Source: Deinococcus radiotolerans (GTDB lineage: Bacteria > Deinococcota > Deinococci > Deinococcales > Deinococcaceae). Taken from it: a DNA stretch of 49,319 bases. Below are positions 8,781 to 16,897 of the stretch, in pieces (position 1 is the first letter of the stretch; each line of letters starts with the position of its first letter). The notes beneath the pieces are model-generated. The model saw nothing but the letters and a program-made list of their open reading frames with translations, was not told the origin of the DNA and made no database searches. The position numbers and the translations under genes are program-made. The stretch is taken from assembly GCF_014647435.1 (NCBI RefSeq), contig NZ_BMPE01000025.1, positions 1 to 49,319 on the forward strand, in the 5' to 3' direction.

Positions 8781-8849
8781 GGTGGAACTCCTGAAGGGAA
8801 ATGAGGGGTGAAGGTGGAGGGCTTGAGGTCCGCTGGTTCTCTTATGGCC

Positions 8850-9704
8850 TTACAGGCGGCTGAGGGCGATGCGGCTGCTCTCGGCGAGGCGAGCGACGCT
8901 CTCGCTGAGGGTCGTCAGCTCGTCCCGGCCGGTGATGGGGATGGGCGTGTCGAGTTCGCCTTCACTCACGGCCTGCGCGGCCTGGGTCAGCTGCTGAATG
9001 CGGGTGATGAGGCGCCGGGCGACCAGACTGGCCGCCACCGTCGCGGCGAGTAGGACCACCCCCAGCAGCACGATCGACTGCACCAGGCTCGCCCGGACGC
9101 CGCGCTGGATGACCGCCTCGTCCAGCGCGAGGACCGTCACGCCCGCCCCGCCGGTGATGGGGGTGGCGGTCAGGGTCACGCCGCGCCCGGGCAGGGTGCG
9201 GGTCAGGGGCCGGTCCGCCTTCAGCGCGGCGCGGGCGAGGGCCTGGACGTCGGGGGCGAGGGTGCCGGTCTTCGCCTGCCAGCGGGTCACGATGTTCTCC
9301 TCCGCCGCGCCTGTTCCCGCACCTGAGGAGCGGTCGTAGGCGACGACCACCTGGCCGGTGCGGTCGGTGACGGCAACGTCCGTGACGGGCAGCGTCCCGG
9401 CGCGCAGGAGGTCCTCGGCGCGGACCTGCACGCCGGCACGCAGTTCGGGGCTGGTGAGGTCCTGGCCGCTCTGCTCGCCCAGGTCGAGGATGCGGTCACT
9501 GAATGCCTGCGCCGTCTGCGTGCCGCCCTGCAGCAGCAGCGCACGGTGCTGTGGGGCCTGCGTGAGGAGGGTACTGCCCGCCCAGGTCACGCCGACGGCC
9601 GTGGCCGGGAGGAGGGTCAGGGCGAGGAGGAACGTGCCGATCGAGCGGCGCGGCGCCGGACGCGCCGGGTCAAGGGTGGAGAGGGTGGGGCTGGCAGTCG
9701 TCAT
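8850..9704 (-). CDS. Membrane sensor with extracytoplasmic domain and HAMP, no output domain
   Basis: This 284-residue protein has one N-terminal transmembrane segment (about 22-48), an extracytoplasmic sensor region (about 50-205, with a cache/PAS-like ITDRTGQVVVAYDR-type stretch), a second transmembrane segment (about 210-232) and a HAMP domain to the C terminus (IQQLTQAAQAVSEGELDTPI...DELTTLSESV). It ends there: no histidine kinase, methyl-accepting or cyclase domain follows. GAGG six bases before the ATG overlaps the stop of the upstream DUF4388 gene (8-bp gap), implying a shared transcript. It probably passes a periplasmic signal, perhaps from the two secreted binding proteins downstream, to a separate partner such as the DUF4388 protein. 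Confidence 0.78.
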   Translation of the reverse strand: MTTASPTLSTLDPARPAPRRSIGTFLLALTLLPATAVGVTWAGSTLLTQAPQHRALLLQGGTQTAQAFSDRILDLGEQSGQDLTSPELRAGVQVRAEDLLRAGTLPVTDVAVTDRTGQVVVAYDRSSGAGTGAAEENIVTRWQAKTGTLAPDVQALARAALKADRPLTRTLPGRGVTLTATPITGGAGVTVLALDEAVIQRGVRASLVQSIVLLGVVLLAATVAASLVARRLITRIQQLTQAAQAVSEGELDTPIPITGRDELTTLSESVARLAESSRIALSRL

Positions 9705-9712
9705 GGGGGACC

Positions 9713-10564
9713 TCAGAGGGCGTATGTGGCGCGCAGGGGTGAGAGCTGGGCGTGCAGGGCTGCGCGGCGGGCAGGGCTGGCCAGACGCTCAAGGGCATCC
9801 AGGAACGCGCGGCCACTCGCGGTGGGAATCTGCTCCGGTGCCGCGCCGACCTGCGAGGCGGCGTCACGCAGCAGGAAGAGGCAGGCGGGCCCGAGGACCT
9901 TCGTGGCGGCCGCACGGACGTCCGTCCAGAACGCGGCGGGCAGCAGGGGCGGCAGGTACGTGAGGTGCCCGCGCGCCGCGTGCTCCGCCAGGACGTTGGG
10001 GACCTGCTCCAGCGGCAGGGCGACGTGCGCGGCAATCGCGGTGATGTCGCGCTGGCCGTCCACGGCGGTCAGGACGCGCCAGGCGTCGGCGCCGAGGGTG
10101 AGGTCCTGCAGGTCGGCGATCAGGGCGGGCACCCACTCGGGCGTGGGCCGCAGGGGCGTGGCCCGGCCGAGCAGGTCCGCTTCGAGCTCCGCGTCACTCA
10201 CGCTGTTGGGTGAGGCAGCCACGTGCGGCGCCTGCTCAGCCGCCTGGTGGTCCAGGGCGACGGCGGCGGTGAGCAGCACCTGCGTGAGGGGGCGGGTGAT
10301 GGTCACCGGGGTCATGGGGGGATCGGCGAACACCTCGAAGGTGCCGGGCGGGAGCTGAAAGAGGGCGGGGAGGGCCGCTTCGCCCACCTGTCCGGCGTAC
10401 GCGGCGTGGGTCAGGCGGCCCGCGTGGAGGTGCAAGGTCCCGGGCCCGGTGGGGGTGTGGACGTGCAGGTGCCCGGTGCGGCCCTCGGCGTGCAGGAGTT
10501 GCAGGGTGTGGGTGAGGCTGTCGCCGTGAACGGTGCCACTGAGGAGGATGAGACGGGTGGACAT
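9713..10564 (-). CDS. DUF4388-domain protein
   Basis: A 283-residue cytoplasmic protein. The N-terminal region (about 1-100) matches the DUF4388 pattern: LSGTVHGDSLTHTLQLLHAEGRTGHLHV, then a GTLHLHAGRLTHA strand and GEAALPALF helix. The middle has a helical segment (WRVLTAVDGQRDITAIA) of the type repeated in such proteins, and the C terminus (about 215-283) is an alpha-helical domain. DUF4388 proteins are common in gliding, twitching and two-component signalling loci. As first gene of this operon, directly before a HAMP sensor lacking an output domain, it is a plausible output partner (inference). Confidence 0.8.
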   Translation of the reverse strand: MSTRLILLSGTVHGDSLTHTLQLLHAEGRTGHLHVHTPTGPGTLHLHAGRLTHAAYAGQVGEAALPALFQLPPGTFEVFADPPMTPVTITRPLTQVLLTAAVALDHQAAEQAPHVAASPNSVSDAELEADLLGRATPLRPTPEWVPALIADLQDLTLGADAWRVLTAVDGQRDITAIAAHVALPLEQVPNVLAEHAARGHLTYLPPLLPAAFWTDVRAAATKVLGPACLFLLRDAASQVGAAPEQIPTASGRAFLDALERLASPARRAALHAQLSPLRATYAL

Positions 10565-10870
10565 GAGCGGCTCTTTGCGGATCGGGATTCACTGCCTGTC
10601 TGGGGGCGGCGGGTGGAGCGTGCCTGCCCGAGCGGTGACGGTGTGTGCGCAGGCGCTCACGTGTCAAGGGGGGCGGGTCGCAGTCCCCGTCCAGGGTCTT
10701 CTGCGCAAGACTTTTTGAGCGGTGGGAGCGGCATGGATGGGAATGCCCGCAGGTCGCGAGCAGGAACTCAGCGCAACGGCGCGCGTGCTCACTTGCTGAG
10801 CGGCGCTGGAGGGAGAGCTTTCCGGGCACGTGCGTCTGCCCAGGGAGCACGAGTGGTCTACCGTGGTCCC
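10565..10870. promoter_or_regulatory. Divergent promoter region, DUF4388 operon / Imm22-like gene
   Basis: No gene fits here. On the minus strand a perfect TTGACA (complement of 10662-10667) could be the -35 of the DUF4388 operon; the matching -10 is poor. On the plus strand TACCGT (10859-10864) ends six bases before the ATG at 10871, a leaderless-type arrangement for the Imm22-like gene. Confidence 0.4.
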
Positions 10871-11282
10871 ATGAGCCTGTATCAACCCGACGTCGTGACC
10901 CTCTGGGCGCTGCGCACCGACGCGCCGGAGACGGTTGCGGCCCTCTTCACGACGCCGTACACCGAGGACGGCGACGCGACACCCTCAGCGTTCATGGACG
11001 CGTACCGTCTGCCGGGGTACGACGAGGAATACGGAGCTACACCTGGGCGGCACCGCCGAGGCCCTCATTGACGCAGCCGCGAGCACGTGGCGGACGCTGG
11101 ATGAGCAGGCCCTCCCCCGACGACCGGCGGGGGCGTGGAACGGCCTCTACCTGCTGAGCGGCCACGCGGGGGACGAGTGGACGGCACCGGAGCGCCGCCC
11201 CCTCATGCCCCACGGGGACGTCCAGATTGGTGAGGCAGTGTTCCGGTTGGTGGACTCGTTCCATGTGCTCGTCCGCCCGTAA
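10871..11282 (+). pseudogene. Imm22-like (DUF4284) immunity protein gene, frameshifted
   Basis: Reading from ATG 10871 gives VTLWALRTDAPETVAAL...YTEDGD...SAFMDAY...GYDEEY, which matches the start of Imm22/DUF4284 proteins (Trp near the N terminus, Y-x-EDGD, S-x-F, YDEE). After the codon for that Tyr (about 11033) the frame is lost; the next frame continues as ELHLGGTAEALIDAA... to a stop at 11282. One extra base, or two missing, next to the GGAG at 11033-11036 restores a protein of about 137 residues. Imm22 proteins protect against polymorphic toxins, but no toxin gene is visible nearby. It may be a decaying orphan immunity gene or a sequencing error. Family assignment is by eye. Confidence 0.6.
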
Positions 11283-11388
11283 ACCTTTCGGGAGGTCGAG
11301 ACGACGTTTGAGGTCGCCAGGTCCTTCCGCCCGTCGGCGGCCTGATCGTGCCCGATGATCACGGCTGCAGGAACATCAGCGCGGTGGC

Positions 11389-11814
11389 CTAGTCGCAGAA
11401 GGGAGACGTGACGCTGATGAATTGACCACTGGTATCCGCGTTGTCCATTCGGTCGGGAAACACGAGGCCCAACTCACCGAACAACATCAGCCCATCGTAG
11501 AGCTGATACGGTCCCAACGACCGGATGAGTGGCGCGGCCGCCGGGAGCCAGGATCCATCCGCGATGATCGGCACGCCCCCCAGATGGACGGTTTTCGCTC
11601 CGAGGAGGGTGCAGGTTATGCCGAACACGAGGTCGTGCTCGTCGACATCCACGGCAGCAAGATCACCGTACTCGACCCACTTGATGCTCGCCCCGAGCGA
11701 GACGATGCTCGTCGGCGCGGTCGCGAGCCCCTCGTTCACGTCCTTGAGATGCATGCCCAGCCGAATCGGCAGAAGCCCCACCTGGGGCACGAGCCGGAAC
11801 GGTGTGTGGGGCAT
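11389..11814 (-). CDS. Hypothetical protein, 141 aa
   Basis: I do not recognise the family with confidence. The ATG at 11814 was chosen because AGGG lies five bases upstream and because the longer frame adds an Arg/Pro-rich stretch of non-coding character. The protein has no signal peptide. Its pattern (VGLLPIRLGMHLKDV, then several short beta strands ending in ELGLVFPDRM) resembles small soluble proteins with an 'I-x-LGM' opening, often found among immunity-type proteins. Given the Imm22-like gene just upstream on the other strand, an immunity role is possible but unproven. Composition and codon usage look normal for this genome. Confidence 0.6.
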   Translation of the reverse strand: MPHTPFRLVPQVGLLPIRLGMHLKDVNEGLATAPTSIVSLGASIKWVEYGDLAAVDVDEHDLVFGITCTLLGAKTVHLGGVPIIADGSWLPAAAPLIRSLGPYQLYDGLMLFGELGLVFPDRMDNADTSGQFISVTSPFCD

Positions 11815-12010
11815 CAGAGCCCTGCGGCAATCTGAACAAGATTCAGCATCCTGTGCACGGCCCGACATCATTACTGCGACTGGACGCGGGGGTGGACGTG
11901 CTCGGCGTGGGGGGCTGGGGTGGTCATGCAGCCAGTGTTGCAGAACGGACCACCATAGGTGGTTCATGTGGGCGGCGGTTCCGGATCGCTTTGAGGTGAC
12001 TCCGGATTTC

Positions 12011-12364
12011 TTACCCCGCCAGAGGCTCGTCCTGGAACCGCGGTATCACATGGAAGTGCGCGTGCATGACGTGCTGACCGCCGACTTTACCCACGTTCCA
12101 TCCGGCGTTGTACCCGTCCAGGGCGAGCGTGGCGTCCAGGTGCACCCTGGCTTGGAGGAGCAGGTCCTGCGTGGCCGCCCACTTCTGAGGCGTGAGGTCA
12201 AACACGGTCGGGCGGTGCGCTTTCGAGACGATGACGCCCGCACTCTCCAGGGCACCTGTCTCGCTGGGTTTGCTGCTCAGCAGGCAGAGGTCGTTTTCCA
12301 GGCCGAACGCGCCGCGACTGAGTTCCGGCGCGTTGCAGTAAGGGCAGGGGAGCTCCGCGGGCAT
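12011..12364 (-). CDS. HIT-family nucleotide hydrolase
   Basis: A 117-residue HIT protein. The signature histidine cluster is HVMHAHFHVIPRF (98-110), where His101-x-His103-x-His105 is the HIT triad that carries out nucleotide phosphoramidate or dinucleoside polyphosphate cleavage. An N-terminal CPYC (7-10) suggests a small zinc site, as in many HIT proteins. ATG 12364 is preferred over the longer frame because the triad-to-start distance fits the family and TATCCT (complement of 12371-12376) ends six bases upstream, a leaderless-type promoter. The gene is monocistronic. The physiological substrate is not known. Confidence 0.85.
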   Translation of the reverse strand: MPAELPCPYCNAPELSRGAFGLENDLCLLSSKPSETGALESAGVIVSKAHRPTVFDLTPQKWAATQDLLLQARVHLDATLALDGYNAGWNVGKVGGQHVMHAHFHVIPRFQDEPLAG

Positions 12365-12847
12365 ACCGGGAGGATACGGGCCATGCCGACGTTGCCTTGT
12401 GGCCGTTCGGAGCCAAGCGGACAGAGGCGCGGTTGGTCCCAACGCGTGCGCCCGCTACACGACCGGGCACACAAGTGGCGGAGCAGGTGAATCTCGTGGG
12501 CCTCATGGGGCAGCAGTAGTGGGATATGTGGGCGCCTGCCGGGCCCGACTGAGGCCCCGGGACGGGCCGCTGAACCTGGACCGGTCCGTCCGCATTGGCC
12601 TGGGCACACGACCCGCATCCGGAGCGAGCACTGCCGGAAGATGTCCTGTGGTACTGGCCGTCCGAACGAGCCGACTGAATTCGGCCGGTCTTTAGGGCAC
12701 GCCATCACCGCGCAGCGCCTGAAGGCGACTTCCGTGGCCAGTCCACGTCTGCCCGCAAGGCTGCCTTGAAGTCACCCGGTGATCTGCCGCGTTCCGCCGG
12801 GGTGATGGCTCACGACACGACCCGAACTTGGCCTGATTGGAAGCCTG
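12365..12847. other. Intergenic region without a supported gene
   Basis: Apart from the HIT promoter at its left end, nothing in this 483-bp stretch has coding character on either strand. Frames are Arg/Pro/Gly-rich shadows. The right end receives the hypothetical gene that stops at 12848, but no clear terminator hairpin with a T-run is seen. Confidence 0.4.
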
Positions 12848-13237
12848 TCACCAGACGGCGAGCACAGGTGTGGGGCTTGATGCGGTGCATGGAGGTAGCG
12901 CCCCCTGAGTCCCCAACCGGTTGAGGAAGGCAACGGCTTCCACTGCGACCTCCGGACCCCGCTGCTGCAGGGTCGACACGGTCACCACCACGCGGCCAGC
13001 CGCCCGGTGGTCCAGGTGACGGAGATGAAAGCAGAGCCCCAGCGGGGCTGACACCATGAAGCTGGTCAGCACGCCCGCTTTCGCCACCGCGTCCCGCGAG
13101 CTCAGAATGCGCCCCAGGTGAAGCCAGACCTCATGATCTGCGGCGCCCACAAGCGGGCGCCGCGAGGGCACGTCCCGGTATTGCGGCTTCGGTGCGTCTG
13201 GAGATGCGCGTCTCGGACGAGCGCTGAAATACCGCAT
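12848..13237 (-). CDS. Hypothetical protein, 129 aa
   Basis: The start at ATG 13237 is supported by AAGGGAG five bases upstream; the longer frame has no site. The product opens with a basic, disordered segment (MRYFSARPRRASPDAPKPQ), then a compact region with HEVWLHLGRILSSRDAVAKAGVLTSF and HLRHLDHRAAGRVVVTVSTLQQRGPEVAVEAVAFLNRL, suggesting an alpha/beta domain of about 80 residues. No family is recognised. It lies just downstream of a single-domain response regulator transcribed the same way (about 86-bp gap), so the two may share a transcript. Confidence 0.55.
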   Translation of the reverse strand: MRYFSARPRRASPDAPKPQYRDVPSRRPLVGAADHEVWLHLGRILSSRDAVAKAGVLTSFMVSAPLGLCFHLRHLDHRAAGRVVVTVSTLQQRGPEVAVEAVAFLNRLGTQGALPPCTASSPTPVLAVW

Positions 13238-13323
13238 GATTGCTCCCTTCCCCACTGCCACATCACGTTGAGCGCTGCCGGCCCCTCCCACCGACAGCCA
13301 GGCGGCCTGCGGGGCGACTCCAC

Positions 13324-13758
13324 TCAGCCCTCTGCCCTATGTCCTGACATCCACGCGTCGGTCAGCACCCCGACAAGCTCGAGCAGACCGTGATATGTGG
13401 CCGCCTTGGTGTAGTACGCCGTTGCGGCCAGCGTGGCGCAGTGCTCCCGGTCTTGCGGGGCGCTCGACACGCTGTGCACCACGACCGGCACGGACGTCAG
13501 GCACGGCTCCGCCTTCAGACGCGCGAGGAGTTCAAAGCCCGTCAGGCGCGGCAGGTTCAGGTCGAGGATGATCAACGCGGGCAAGGGCACCTGCCCCTGA
13601 CGAACGGCGTCCAGGAAGCCCATCACCTCCTCGCCCTCTAAGATGGCCTGCACGGGCGTACCGGGTGCGACCTCCTGGAAGGCGAGGTCCAGGAGCATCA
13701 CGTCACTCGCGCAGTCATCGATCACCAGCACGCTGGCACCATCCTTCACGCTTATCAC
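13324..13758 (-). CDS. Single-domain (CheY-like) response regulator
   Basis: A receiver domain of about 144 residues and nothing else. From GTG 13758 the acidic pair is Asp14-Asp15 (VLVIDDCASD), the phospho-acceptor Asp66 (LIILDLNLP), the switch Ser96 (VVVHS) and Lys118 (YYTKA). The insert ALQEV/APGTP and the LDLNLPRLTGFELLARLK helix resemble the Rcp1-type receivers that pair with phytochrome or hybrid kinases. GGGAGGTGA lies just upstream of GTG 13758; GTG 13749 and GTG 13773 are alternatives. No kinase is encoded beside it, so the partner is elsewhere. Confidence 0.88.
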   Translation of the reverse strand: MISVKDGASVLVIDDCASDVMLLDLAFQEVAPGTPVQAILEGEEVMGFLDAVRQGQVPLPALIILDLNLPRLTGFELLARLKAEPCLTSVPVVVHSVSSAPQDREHCATLAATAYYTKAATYHGLLELVGVLTDAWMSGHRAEG

Positions 13759-13902
13759 TTCACCTCCCTGCACGTGTGCGGTTCACGCGCGCGCCGCTTC
13801 CTCTGCTCACGGAGCGCAGCGTCACCACCACGATCCCTGCGGACGCCGGAAGCCAGGGGCCCCTGTGCCCACCCAGAGCGCACACTGTGATCTGCCCCAC
13901 GC

Positions 13903-13934
13903 CCCCGAGTGGGAAGGAGAAGAACCACTCGGGG
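13903..13934 (-). terminator. Strong hairpin after the 472-residue lipoprotein gene
   Basis: Perfect ten-base inverted repeat CCCCGAGTGG (13903-13912) / CCACTCGGGG (13925-13934) with a 12-base loop, about 60 bases past the stop at 13993. There is no T-run on the minus strand, so it may terminate weakly or protect the transcript end. Confidence 0.5.
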
Positions 13935-13992
13935 CGCGCCCGTTGTCACGTCTTCACGCACGCGTGCCAGCCCGTCCTGAACTCGCCGCGCC

Positions 13993-15411
13993 TTACAGCG
14001 GCAGGTCGTACGTGTCGGCCGCGTTGAAGTTGTTGATGCAGGCCGTGTCGATGTTCTTGCAGATGGCCCACACTTTCGCGCCGAAGGTCTTAATGACGCC
14101 ACTTGCGATAGGGCCCAGGAAGTTCGGGTTGTACGTCATGCTGCACTCAATCAGGGCTTCGTAGTTGCCGTCCCAGCGTCCTCCGCAGCCGGCGCCGCCC
14201 TGACCGCCGACGAAGGTCATGTTGGTGAACCGCTCGTGACGGCCCTTGACCTGCGTTTTGTAGTTCAGGCCGTAATCCCCCTGCCCGAACCGCGCCCGGT
14301 ACCCCTGCTTGATGCTGAGGCTGTCGGTCGTGCTGAACCACTTGGTGTCTGAGGTCAGCCAGGTGTGGTCGTAGCGGATCTCGGCCTTGATGGCGAGGCT
14401 CGCTTTCCACTCGCTGAACAGCGTGAACGGGTTGTACGCGTCGCCGACGGACGCTTCCCCATTCAGTTCGCCGCCCACGGTGAAGCCCAGCGCGTTGGTG
14501 CTGCCGGTCGTGCTGATCGCGGTGTCGGTGTAGCTTACGCCGCAATTGTTGTCGAGCACGATGGTGGTCCCGCCGCACACCAACCACGATCCGTACCACT
14601 TGGCGGCTTTAAAGCTGGGCGTTCCGAACGTTTTCAGAGGGGTGCTGTATGTGTAATCCGTACATGGGGTGGTCGTGGAGCAGGTCGCCAGCGTCGTGAC
14701 ATACGACGGGTTGTTCAGCCGGACGAGTCCCTCATTGCCGTAGTACTTTCGCCCGACCCAGAGTTGCGCCGGGACTGCCAGCGCCTGGAGCAGGGTTGGC
14801 GTGTCCTCCTCTGCTGCGGTGTCGGTCGCGTGCCCCACCAGGAGGCCGCGCAGCCAGGACGCCCGACCGTCGGTCTCGGCGTTTGCGGTCTGCACGCTGC
14901 CCGCCTCCAGCAGCACGACCGACTGGCCGCCGTCCGTCCTGGGAATGGCTCGAATGAGGTAGCTGCCCGCCCCACCCCGGAAGTCGAAGGCGGCCATGGT
15001 CACGTCGCCGAACGTCCCCGGTTGAGTGGCGCCGCCCTCAATGAGCACGGGCACCCCCTGAGCCCGGGCGAGTTTCAGCACCGCGAGTTGATCCGGGTTG
15101 TTGGCCTGGAGGCGGGCGGCGTCGGCGTAGACGAGGTGCACGCCGCCCCGCGTCAGGGCCTGGCGCAGGTTCTGGGGTGTGGACACGGGTGTGGCGTCGA
15201 AGGCTGACGAGCGCTGCAACGTGCGGCCGTAGTCGCCGGAGAGGTCAGTCAGTGGCAGGACGTGCACCTTACCGGCCGGTTGGGACGCGCTCTGGTCCTC
15301 AGGCGCCTGCGCGGCGGGAGGCGTGGGGGCAGGGCTCAGCGATCCGCAGCCCGCCAGGGCCAGGGTCAGCAGGGTAAGGGGGGCCATCAGGGTCAGTCGG
15401 TGAATGGTCAT
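13993..15411 (-). CDS. Large secreted lipoprotein, beta-rich, unknown function (472 aa)
   Basis: A type II signal with lipobox LALAGC (Cys22) precedes a Pro/Ala/Gln linker (about 23-48). Residues 48-190 look like an alpha/beta domain (VHVLPLTDLSG, VHLVYADAARL, VPVLIEGGATQ, QSVVLLEAG). Residues about 215-472 are rich in Tyr, Thr, Trp, Asn and Gly with alternating beta-strand pattern and several Cys pairs (TLATCSTTTPC, LVCGG/NNC, GAGCGG, IECSM, AICKN/ACINN), fitting a disulphide-stabilised extracellular beta domain. I recognise no family. It is the distal gene of a three-gene minus-strand group with a lectin-domain protein and another lipoprotein (91-bp gap), so the three probably act together at the cell surface. 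Confidence 0.75.
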   Translation of the reverse strand: MTIHRLTLMAPLTLLTLALAGCGSLSPAPTPPAAQAPEDQSASQPAGKVHVLPLTDLSGDYGRTLQRSSAFDATPVSTPQNLRQALTRGGVHLVYADAARLQANNPDQLAVLKLARAQGVPVLIEGGATQPGTFGDVTMAAFDFRGGAGSYLIRAIPRTDGGQSVVLLEAGSVQTANAETDGRASWLRGLLVGHATDTAAEEDTPTLLQALAVPAQLWVGRKYYGNEGLVRLNNPSYVTTLATCSTTTPCTDYTYSTPLKTFGTPSFKAAKWYGSWLVCGGTTIVLDNNCGVSYTDTAISTTGSTNALGFTVGGELNGEASVGDAYNPFTLFSEWKASLAIKAEIRYDHTWLTSDTKWFSTTDSLSIKQGYRARFGQGDYGLNYKTQVKGRHERFTNMTFVGGQGGAGCGGRWDGNYEALIECSMTYNPNFLGPIASGVIKTFGAKVWAICKNIDTACINNFNAADTYDLPL

Positions 15412-15502
15412 GGTCGCGGTGCTCCCGGAAGGTCAGTAGAGAGGGAAGGGTGGGTCGGAGGTGCGGCAGGCCAGAACAAATCATCTGCTCGGGCCAGTCG
15501 TC

Positions 15503-16036
15503 TCAGGGGGCCCAGGGGGCCACGAAGTCAAACGTCGCGTCGACCCGGAAGGTGTAGTTGTTCTGCTCGGTGTTGAGCAGCAGGTTGCTGGAGTAATGCC
15601 GGACGTTGTAGTTGAGGTAGTTCACGGGGACGAGCCCCACGCCCACGTTGCCGATCAGCGGCGGCGTCAGGCAGAACGTGGCGTCATTGTTGAAGGCCTG
15701 GGTCGCGTCGTTCTTCCACAGGTACAGCTTGAAGTTCGTGTGCCGCAGGAAATACCCGGGGTAATTGACGGACTCGAAGGAGTAGCAGTTGGAGTCGGCC
15801 AGGCCGGTGCGCAGAACCCACGTGGCGTCCGCTTTTCTCGTGGCCGTGCTGGTGGAACTCACGGGCCGGATCACGCCAATGAAGTTCTCGTGGGCGATGT
15901 AGTTGTTGCTGACGGCGGGCGTGACGGCGCGCAGGGACACACGCTGATTCACGGCCACGGCCGCGGCATTCGAGGTACTGACGAGCGCCGCGAGAAGCAG
16001 CGCAGACCGCAGGGCGAGCGGGGACAGAATGGGCAT
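15503..16036 (-). CDS. Secreted AbfB-type (CBM42-like) carbohydrate-binding protein
   Basis: ATG 16036 has AGGAGG eight bases upstream and begins a signal peptide ending near STSNAAA. The mature part (about 150 residues) is a single AbfB/CBM42-like beta-trefoil: SLRAVTPAVSNNYIAH, then SFESVNYPGYFLRHTNFKLYL and FNNDATFCL, then YLNYNVRHYSSNLLL and FRVDATFDFV. The repeats YFLRH, NVRHY and DATF are the trefoil hallmarks of domains that bind arabinofuranose side chains in arabinofuranosidase B. No catalytic domain is attached, so this is a stand-alone lectin-like module. It lies between two lipoproteins, which suggests a surface glycan-binding assembly (inference). Confidence 0.8.
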   Translation of the reverse strand: MPILSPLALRSALLLAALVSTSNAAAVAVNQRVSLRAVTPAVSNNYIAHENFIGVIRPVSSTSTATRKADATWVLRTGLADSNCYSFESVNYPGYFLRHTNFKLYLWKNDATQAFNNDATFCLTPPLIGNVGVGLVPVNYLNYNVRHYSSNLLLNTEQNNYTFRVDATFDFVAPWAP

Positions 16037-16117
16037 GGAATGAACCTCCTGCGCGGCGCGCAGTGACGCGATGGGAACCGTGGAGGACGCGGGCGGTTGG
16101 CCGTTCGCGGTGGGCAC

Positions 16118-16897
16118 TCAGATCTCGCCCGGATCTACGACGGCGGCTTCGACATCGTTGATGCAGTCCTGGGCGGTGTTGTACAGGAACGAAGAGCCTC
16201 GGCTGGCCGCGTCGTTCAGGGCATTGGCGTTGATGATGGCGTTGGCGGCGTTGGCTGCCTGGACCACGTCCATGACCTGTCCAGCCGCGCCGAGCTGTTC
16301 GTTCTTGTGGTCCAGCAGGCGGTTCAGGAGGGGCTGAATGATGCCGAAGAACATCAGGGGCGCGCCCAGGGCGCCGGCCGTCGGGATCCAGCCGCTCGTG
16401 GAGTTGAAGCCGTACCGGCCGATGACGTAGGTCACTGTGCCACTGGACGCCATGAGGACCACGCCGCCCACCGTTTTGGCCAGGAAGATGCGTTTGCGTT
16501 CCAGCGCCAGTACGCGGCGGCTGTTATACGTGAGGCATTCCCCGAAGCCGTCGAACAAGGACCGGTTGGCGTTGCTCAGGGCCGTCAGGATGTCCCGCTC
16601 GTAGCGCCGGCGGCAGTCGTCGGACGCTGCCACGCTACTCGCGCAGTAATTGCGCAGTTCATTGAACGAGGTGTTGTTGAGAAATCCCATTTTGGCATCA
16701 GCCGCAGACCGCAACACGAGCGTTTCGAATTCGTCGTCGAGGTACTGCGCGGTCAGCCGGAGGTCGCCGCTGGACTGGGTCCTGTCCGGGGCGGGGGTGG
16801 TTGCGGGCGCCTGGGGTCCGGCCACGTTGCAGGATGTCAGGATCAGGGCGGAGGATAGCAGGAGCGAAGCGGTGGGTCTCAGGACGGGGTGTGTCAT
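16118..16897 (-). CDS. Lipoprotein with two hydrophobic helices, unknown function
   Basis: ATG 16897 has AAGGA seven bases upstream and starts a lipoprotein signal with lipobox LILTSC (Cys about 23). The mature protein (about 235 residues) has a helical region with four Cys in its middle part (RNYCASS, DDCRRR, GECLTY, QDCIND), then two hydrophobic segments (about 137-158, AKTVGGVVLMASSGTVTYVIG; about 167-192, IPTAGALGAPLMFFGIIQPLL) joined by a short loop. An N-terminal lipid anchor plus an internal helical hairpin is unusual and resembles pore-type or membrane-inserting proteins. I recognise no family. It is the first gene of the three-gene secreted group, divergent from the BTAD regulator. 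Confidence 0.7.
   Translation of the reverse strand: MTHPVLRPTASLLLSSALILTSCNVAGPQAPATTPAPDRTQSSGDLRLTAQYLDDEFETLVLRSAADAKMGFLNNTSFNELRNYCASSVAASDDCRRRYERDILTALSNANRSLFDGFGECLTYNSRRVLALERKRIFLAKTVGGVVLMASSGTVTYVIGRYGFNSTSGWIPTAGALGAPLMFFGIIQPLLNRLLDHKNEQLGAAGQVMDVVQAANAANAIINANALNDAASRGSSFLYNTAQDCINDVEAAVVDPGEI

Noticed and set aside
6888..8804. A 638-codon plus-strand frame opposite the TctC and PDT-like genes
   Set aside because: Its product is a His/Arg/Gln/Val-rich shadow; the minus-strand genes have signal peptides, family motifs and ribosome sites.
13993..15411. Calling the 472-residue lipoprotein a pore-forming toxin
   Set aside because: The aromatic beta-rich C-terminal half suggests it, but no toxin-family motif is visible, so no function is claimed.
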